This document shows, piece after piece, positions 7,124 to 10,312 of a stretch of DNA of 10,312 nucleotides. The notes beneath the pieces are model-generated. The model searched no databases. It saw nothing but the letters and a program-made list of their open reading frames with translations, and was not told where the DNA came from. The position numbers and the translations under genes were made by a program. This DNA comes from Kalaharituber pfeilii (taxonomy: Eukaryota; Ascomycota; Pezizomycetes; Pezizales; Pezizaceae), in NCBI GenBank assembly GCA_015179045.1, contig WHUZ01000354.1:1-10312 (forward strand), written 5' to 3'. Every line of letters begins with the position of its first letter. Position 1 is the first letter of the stretch.

Positions 7124-7128
7124 AGCTT

Positions 7129-7657
7129 AGACTACTTTAGCATGTATTAGAACTATAGCTTTCGCAACTCTTTATCCTAATTCTTTATTAGCAATAGCTT
7201 CCAATAGGTTACTCAATAAGATTGTAGTCTTTTATCTTCAGGCCGACTTCTTAATCACCTGTATTGTGAAAAAATCAATATTGGCTATTTGGAGTCTCCC
7301 TCAACCTGCAAATCCATGACTAGATTTGAACTTGCCTTCAGAAGGAATGAATTTAGCAGTAGTAAATACTTACAATTCAGATAATAACTATGTGGTCATG
7401 TACTAAGGCAATAATAGCAATTTCTACTATATCTAGTATATATCAGTCGTAATATAGTAGAGTTCTATTGATGGATATACTCAGGTAGCCAAAGAGTTAT
7501 TTCCCTAGTGAGAAATATTAATGCAGAGTTATAGACTCAGATTTTACAATTGGTACTAGGAAACCTCGCTTTTGAACTATTTTTCTTTATCTTGAGGCTT
7601 CACTTATTCTGTAGAGTTTCTAGAGTACTTTATTATACTCATATTGTTTCTATTTCC
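7129..7657. other. Decayed sequence, coding-like traces only
   Basis: The sequence is AT-rich with many TAG triplets. Near 7324-7408 one plus frame reads protein-like (LNLPSEGMNLAVVNTYNSDN) and ends in TAA. With the TRIM and one TSD copy removed, the frame of 5715-6440 would carry on to about 7245 with only TAG stops, but the residues are too low in complexity to argue for a gene. No element ends were recognised. Confidence 0.35.
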
Positions 7658-7674
7658 AAAAAAAAAAAAAAAAA
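7658..7674 (+). repeat. Poly-A tract (17 A)
   Basis: An uninterrupted A run is followed by GGGTTTC. It could be the tail of a plus-strand retroposon, but the upstream sequence lacks the hairpin found in the other tails and no flanking duplication was found, so a simple homopolymer is equally likely. Confidence 0.4.
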
Positions 7675-7956
7675 GGGTTTCTAACTATAGTATAGTGAGT
7701 GATGCTGTGGGTGGTCTTGCTCTGATCTAAGGCTTAGTCACTATGCTGAGGCTTAGTCATCTGTACTGTATAGTATATAAGTATGAAGTTGAAGAGTTAC
7801 TGGGAGATAGTTTAGTGTACACATTTTCTTTTCCCTTTCTCTGACTACCTGCCTACCTACCAGCTTGCCTATTATATTCTTGTATAAGTCTTACTCTTTA
7901 GCTAACAGATTCAATTCATATTATCTATTACATGATGTGTATCCAATATCTTCTAT
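7675..7956. other. Spacer, no gene seen
   Basis: It contains two direct copies of GGCTTAGTCA about 20 bp apart (around 7731 and 7751) and a pyrimidine-rich run around 7825-7870. The 87-codon plus frame starting at 7865 is mostly translation of the 9 bp-period repeat that follows. Confidence 0.4.
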
Positions 7957-8066
7957 ACATGCACTCAACACACTCAATATACTCAATATGCTCAAAATGG
8001 CCTACATGTCATGTGCATACTCAATGTGCTCAATATGTGTAATATACTCAATATCCTTAATATATT
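7957..8066. repeat. Degenerate ~9 bp tandem repeat, ACTCAATAT type
   Basis: Copies of (A/G)CTCAATAT with single-base variants recur from about 7961 to 7996. After a ~30 bp break (AAATGGCCTACATG...) they resume from about 8018 to 8060. It is a short, diverged minisatellite; the Ile/Ser/Met-rich frame across it is a by-product. Confidence 0.65.
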
Positions 8067-8457
8067 TTACAATTCCATATCTCATATGTATACCTAATAT
8101 GCCCAATAGTATAAAGATGGTCAATTAACTCAATTGGGCAATATTGCAGATGCCTGATCAAGTTTACTATATTGAAAAGAGACAGAGTTAGCTATGTACT
8201 CTCTCACTTCCAGGTCACTTGAGCTCTCCCTTGGGTTATTGAATTGAGTGCTGGTGAGATCGCTTGGGCTCCTGTTGGGTCTTATATAGGTTGGTTCAGT
8301 GCTGATGAGGTCTTCAGGCCATGTCAGCTACTCACTGTGATCTCACAGGCTAGCTGGGATCGCCTACAATAGCAACCAGACTACCATAATAGTATGATAC
8401 AAATAGAGTCCCCAAAATCTTTTGGGACAGACACTTTCTACCTATATGTACACTGGC
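8067..8457. other. Unassigned spacer
   Basis: No gene or RNA was recognised. From 8205 to 8400 the sequence is less AT-rich, with GAGATCGCTTGGGC and GGGATCGCC-like stretches. A perfect small palindrome (CCCAAAATCTTTTGGG) lies at 8411-8426. This may be the body of an old repeat whose ends I could not place. Confidence 0.35.
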
Positions 8458-8612
8458 CATTTTTCCCACTTATAATTGCCTGGTCTTAGTCTGGGCCTCA
8501 GCTTGAGCCCGAGCTGGTCATAGAATTGCCCTAAGATACCAGTAGCCTCCGCTTGTCTGAGAGTGCTTTCACTTGATCTGCCAGTAGTATGGCAATATAT
8601 AGGGTAAAAAGA
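8458..8612. mobile_element. Candidate MITE with imperfect ~22 bp terminal inverted repeats
   Basis: CATTTTTCCCACTTATAATTGCC (8458-8480) is approximately mirrored by GGCAATATATAGGGTAAAAAGA (8591-8612). The interior contains CAGCTTGAGCCCGAGCTGG (about 8500-8518), related in style to the hAT subterminal repeats near 780-860 and 1085-1160. Mismatches and gaps in the arms and the absence of a TSD keep this tentative. Confidence 0.3.
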
Positions 8613-8657
8613 TTTTTTTTACAATAGTAGCTCCCACAATACTCATGCATTTTTCCT

Positions 8658-8743
8658 AATACTAGATAAGTTTTTTTTGTTTTTTTATTTTATTAATCAC
8701 GTGCTGCCCAGAGGGCTATGGTGATATTTAAATACTAGACAAG
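8658..8743 (-). mobile_element. 5'-truncated retroposon, tail copy 2, with 13-bp TSD
   Basis: The 60 bp insert (8671-8730) is flanked by AATACTAGATAAG (8658-8670) and AATACTAGACAAG (8731-8743), identical at 12 of 13 bases. On the minus strand it reads ATATCACCATAGCCC, TCTGGGCAGCACGTG, then ATTAATAAAATA and an A-rich tail. This is the same hairpin-plus-poly-A tail as at 1675 and 9312. Reverse transcription evidently stopped about 40 bases after priming, so only the conserved end was copied. It also defines the 5' limit of what is conserved: the insert starts within the shared tail. Confidence 0.85.
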
Positions 8744-9311
8744 TAGGGATAAGTAGTAATTACCAGGATATAGTCTGTGCCCTAGTTTCAAGTCACCTAC
8801 AGGTATTACTTAGCTATTTTTGAAAATTACCTGTTTAAGTTATAAATTCTAATATTGCATACTTTTTTTTAGCCAATCTTGTATTTTTATGAGATTATCT
8901 TAATATTACTCTCTGCTATAATTATAAACTACACAATAAAGTTATAGGTTTGCTATCTGGATATGAAAACAATAGAGTAATAAGTATACAGTTACTGATT
9001 GTAATACTTATTGCTATTATAGTTGTATATCTTATACATATAACGCTCATTGACACTCTACCTACTATGAGTATAGTGACCTGTGACCTTGAAGGTAGGC
9101 CAATTCAGTACATTGTTGAAGGGAGTTTACAAATATGTATTAGATATTAAGGCTCACCTAGTGCAAGTGCAGAATAGAGTGTATAATACTTGTATTATAT
9201 ATAAGAGCAGTATATAGCCAAACATATACTAAGTATATATTTGTGATAGGATGGTGATATACACAGTTATAAATTATATAGAGGACTAGCAGATCTTGGG
9301 AGCCAACTATC
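8744..9311. other. AT-rich spacer; one membrane-like chance frame
   Basis: The only frame of note is plus 8950-9150 (66 codons), with one hydrophobic run (LLIVILIAIIVVYLIHI). It lies in very AT-rich DNA, where such Ile/Leu/Val codons arise easily, and has no recognised family. Nothing else was recognised. Confidence 0.4.
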
Positions 9312-9378
9312 TTTTTTTTTTTTTTTTTTTTTAATATTATTGTTATTTATATACTACCCTATGGGCTCTGGCAATATT
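9312..9378 (-). mobile_element. Retroposon tail, copy 3
   Basis: On the minus strand this reads AATATTGCCAGAGCCC, ATAGGGTAGTATA, an AT spacer ending AATATT and then 21 A. It matches the tails at 1675 and 8671 in order and spacing. The element probably extends rightward through purine-rich sequence to at least 9430, but no matching copy of the left flank (GAGCCAACTATC) was found, so the 5' end is not fixed. Confidence 0.75.
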
Positions 9379-9734
9379 AAGTATATAGGAAATAAGTAAG
9401 GAGAGGGAATAGGAAGAACAAAAAGATAATTACGTAGCATAGGAAAGTAAAAAGCCTATTTCATCCTTTACGTTCTATCCATCTTATCAGTTCTATTAGT
9501 AGGTCTTCTTCTCCTTTGCTCTACTCTGAACTGTTTTTTTAACTTAGTGGACTGGTAATTCTCTATGCTTGCCAAAAGTCAATTATATCAGATATATAGT
9601 ACTATATATTACAGAAGTGATAAATACAGAAAGTTATCGTCTACTAGGTCAAAAAGACACTTGACTAGCAATACTCGCTAGTCCTCTGCATAGCTTATAT
9701 AGTACTCATTTATGCAATTACAGTGCCTTTCAGC
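9379..9734. other. Unassigned sequence between retroposon tail and LTR remnant
   Basis: 9379-9430 is purine-rich and may be retroposon body. A 7 bp stem hairpin (GACTAGC / GCTAGTC) lies at 9663-9683. No gene is seen. Confidence 0.35.
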
Positions 9735-9859
9735 TGTTGCATGTCGCCTATGTCGTATATGCGCATTTTGTATACGCTTGCATTTTTCGCTATTCACGCA
9801 CTTCACTAGCCATCTACACTACGGTCGTGGTGAACCTGTAACAGTACCTCCCCTCTTAG
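9735..9859 (-). mobile_element. Probable LTR remnant plus polypurine tract
   Basis: 9735-9843 has LTR-like inverted ends (TGTTGCA on the left, TGTAACA on the right; on the minus strand it runs TGTTACAGG...TGCAACA). Immediately next to it, at 9844-9859, the minus strand is CTAAGAGGGGAGGTAC, a good polypurine tract. Together they look like the 3' LTR boundary of a minus-strand LTR retrotransposon whose internal region would lie at 9860-10117. That part shows no open frame. The LTR's outer end is uncertain, there is no TSD, and the second LTR is missing, as expected if the telomere truncated the element. Confidence 0.45.
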
Positions 9860-10117
9860 AGTAACTTCTCCGAGTTACTATATGAGTCTGCCCCTACTCT
9901 AGCTGTCGTGGATTATCTCATGCGCTATACTACATGACCCTTCTAACTAGGATGTCAGCTAGGGATTCGATATGTTACTTTATCCTTGCTGCTACCTTAG
10001 ATGCATTGCGCAAGTGCTACCCATCACTTGGCATGCCGGGATTACATAGCGTCAACTAATATCAATATTTTGCCGTCTTACATAGCCTTCTATATTACTC
10101 TTGGCTCTGAACCTGGC
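9860..10117. other. Subtelomeric segment adjoining the telomere
   Basis: This is more GC-balanced than most of the window, with no gene. A small hairpin (AGTAAC / GTTACT) lies at about 9861-9880. If the neighbouring LTR call is right, this is the decayed 3' internal end of that element. The segment runs directly into TTAGGG repeats without degenerate telomere variants in between. Confidence 0.4.
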
Positions 10118-10201
10118 TTAGGGTTAGGGTTAGGGTTAGGGTTAGGGTTAGGGTTAGGGTTAGGGTTAGGGTTAGGGTTAGGGTTAGGGTTAGGGTTAGG
10201 G

Positions 10202-10273
<72 letters not shown>

Positions 10274-10312
10274 GGTTAGGGTTAGGGTTAGGGTTAGGGT
10301 TAGGTTTTAGGG
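10118..10312 (+). repeat. Telomere, (TTAGGG)n, right chromosome end
   Basis: About 32 TTAGGG units fill the last 195 bases with the G-rich strand reading toward the window end, as at a true right chromosome terminus. Variants are TTTAGGG at 10220-10226 and 10251-10257, and TTAGG followed by TTTTAGGG in the last 13 bases. The variants may be telomerase slippage or sequencing error in homopolymer-like repeats. The Leu-Gly frame across it is an artefact. Confidence 0.98.

Larger units (their letters stand above)
6460..7128 (-). mobile_element. TRIM: terminal-repeat retrotransposon in miniature, with 5-bp TSD
   Basis: Two direct 220 bp LTRs (6465-6684 and 6904-7123) flank a 219 bp internal region, total 659 bp. 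The perfect TSD AGCTT lies at 6460-6464 and 7124-7128. On the minus strand the LTR runs TGTCACGG...CCGTAACA. The strand call rests on a purine tract (CAGGGGAGTAA) directly before the minus-strand 3' LTR (6685-6695), where a polypurine tract should be. No clear tRNA-type primer site beginning TGG follows the 5' LTR, so priming may be atypical. The LTRs differ at four sites, all transitions (about 98% identical), pointing to recent insertion. There is no gag or pol; the minus frames 6442-6675 and 6785-7114 are LTR translations. Base composition is clearly more GC-rich than the surroundings. Confidence 0.93.

Noticed and set aside
7678..7790. Inverted TATAGTATA-type sequences as another MITE
   Set aside because: The matches are short, AT-rich and found all over this window; no TSD or longer arm could be established.
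57..9982. TAGGGATTCGAAATG near 57-71 resembling TAGGGATTCGATATG near 9962-9976
   Set aside because: The match is short and flanking similarity is patchy. It could be shared ancestry of an old element, but chance is not excluded.
10001..10255. 84-codon plus frame running into Leu-Gly repeats
   Set aside because: Its second half is direct translation of the telomere repeat and its first half has no recognisable domain.
1..10312. CRISPR array, tRNA or rRNA gene, bacterial operon or phage module
   Set aside because: None was recognised on either strand, and the telomere plus eukaryotic transposon types make a prokaryotic reading untenable.
1..10312. Telomere-linked RecQ-type helicase gene, common near fungal telomeres
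   Set aside because: No frame of the needed length or with helicase motifs is present in this window; it could lie further inward or be absent.

Overview
This window looks like the right-hand end of a eukaryotic chromosome. It finishes in about 195 bp of TTAGGG repeats read 5'->3' toward the last base, which is the orientation expected of the G-rich strand at a right telomere. TTAGGG telomeres, AT/TA-rich DNA with transition-type decay, poly-A-tailed retroposon stubs, hAT-type MITEs and a miniature LTR element together fit the subtelomere of a filamentous ascomycete fungus. That host assignment is inference: no rRNA, tRNA or conserved gene is present to fix it. I see no intact protein gene. 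Most longer reading frames are chance frames or translations of repeats.

Layout, left to right. 1-237 is AT-rich and unassigned. 238-1706 is a nested inverted-repeat complex: a ~540 bp palindrome around a ~200 bp loop, with a second inverted copy of the loop outside the left arm. It carries four hAT-like ends rich in CTCGAGC-type sub-repeats. 1675-2330 begins with a minus-strand retroposon tail (poly-T plus a short conserved hairpin) followed by pyrimidine-rich decayed sequence. 2421-2753 holds three tandem arrays of different period. 2749-3630 is a minus-strand reading frame interrupted by five stops, all consistent with G-to-A change. 3921-4471 is an intact 535 bp non-autonomous hAT element with a perfect 8 bp target-site duplication (TSD). 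4677-4840 is a second, smaller MITE. 5643-5724 is a severely truncated retroposon with its TSD. 5715-6440 is a second stop-broken frame. 6460-7128 is the best-preserved element: a terminal-repeat retrotransposon in miniature (TRIM) with two 220 bp LTRs and a perfect 5 bp TSD. 7129-9311 is decayed DNA with a 9 bp-period repeat and another truncated retroposon with TSD. 9312-9378 is a third copy of the retroposon tail. 9735-9859 resembles one LTR plus polypurine tract of an older element. 10118-10312 is the telomere.

The window is therefore a layered transposon graveyard next to a chromosome end. Nothing here encodes a transposase or reverse transcriptase that I can recognise, so the elements present must have been mobilised from elsewhere in the genome. 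The TRIM is probably the youngest insertion (four differences between its LTRs). The palindrome arms are among the oldest sequence (about 15% different, nearly all transitions), which is what RIP-like or methylation-linked C-to-T mutation of repeats would leave.
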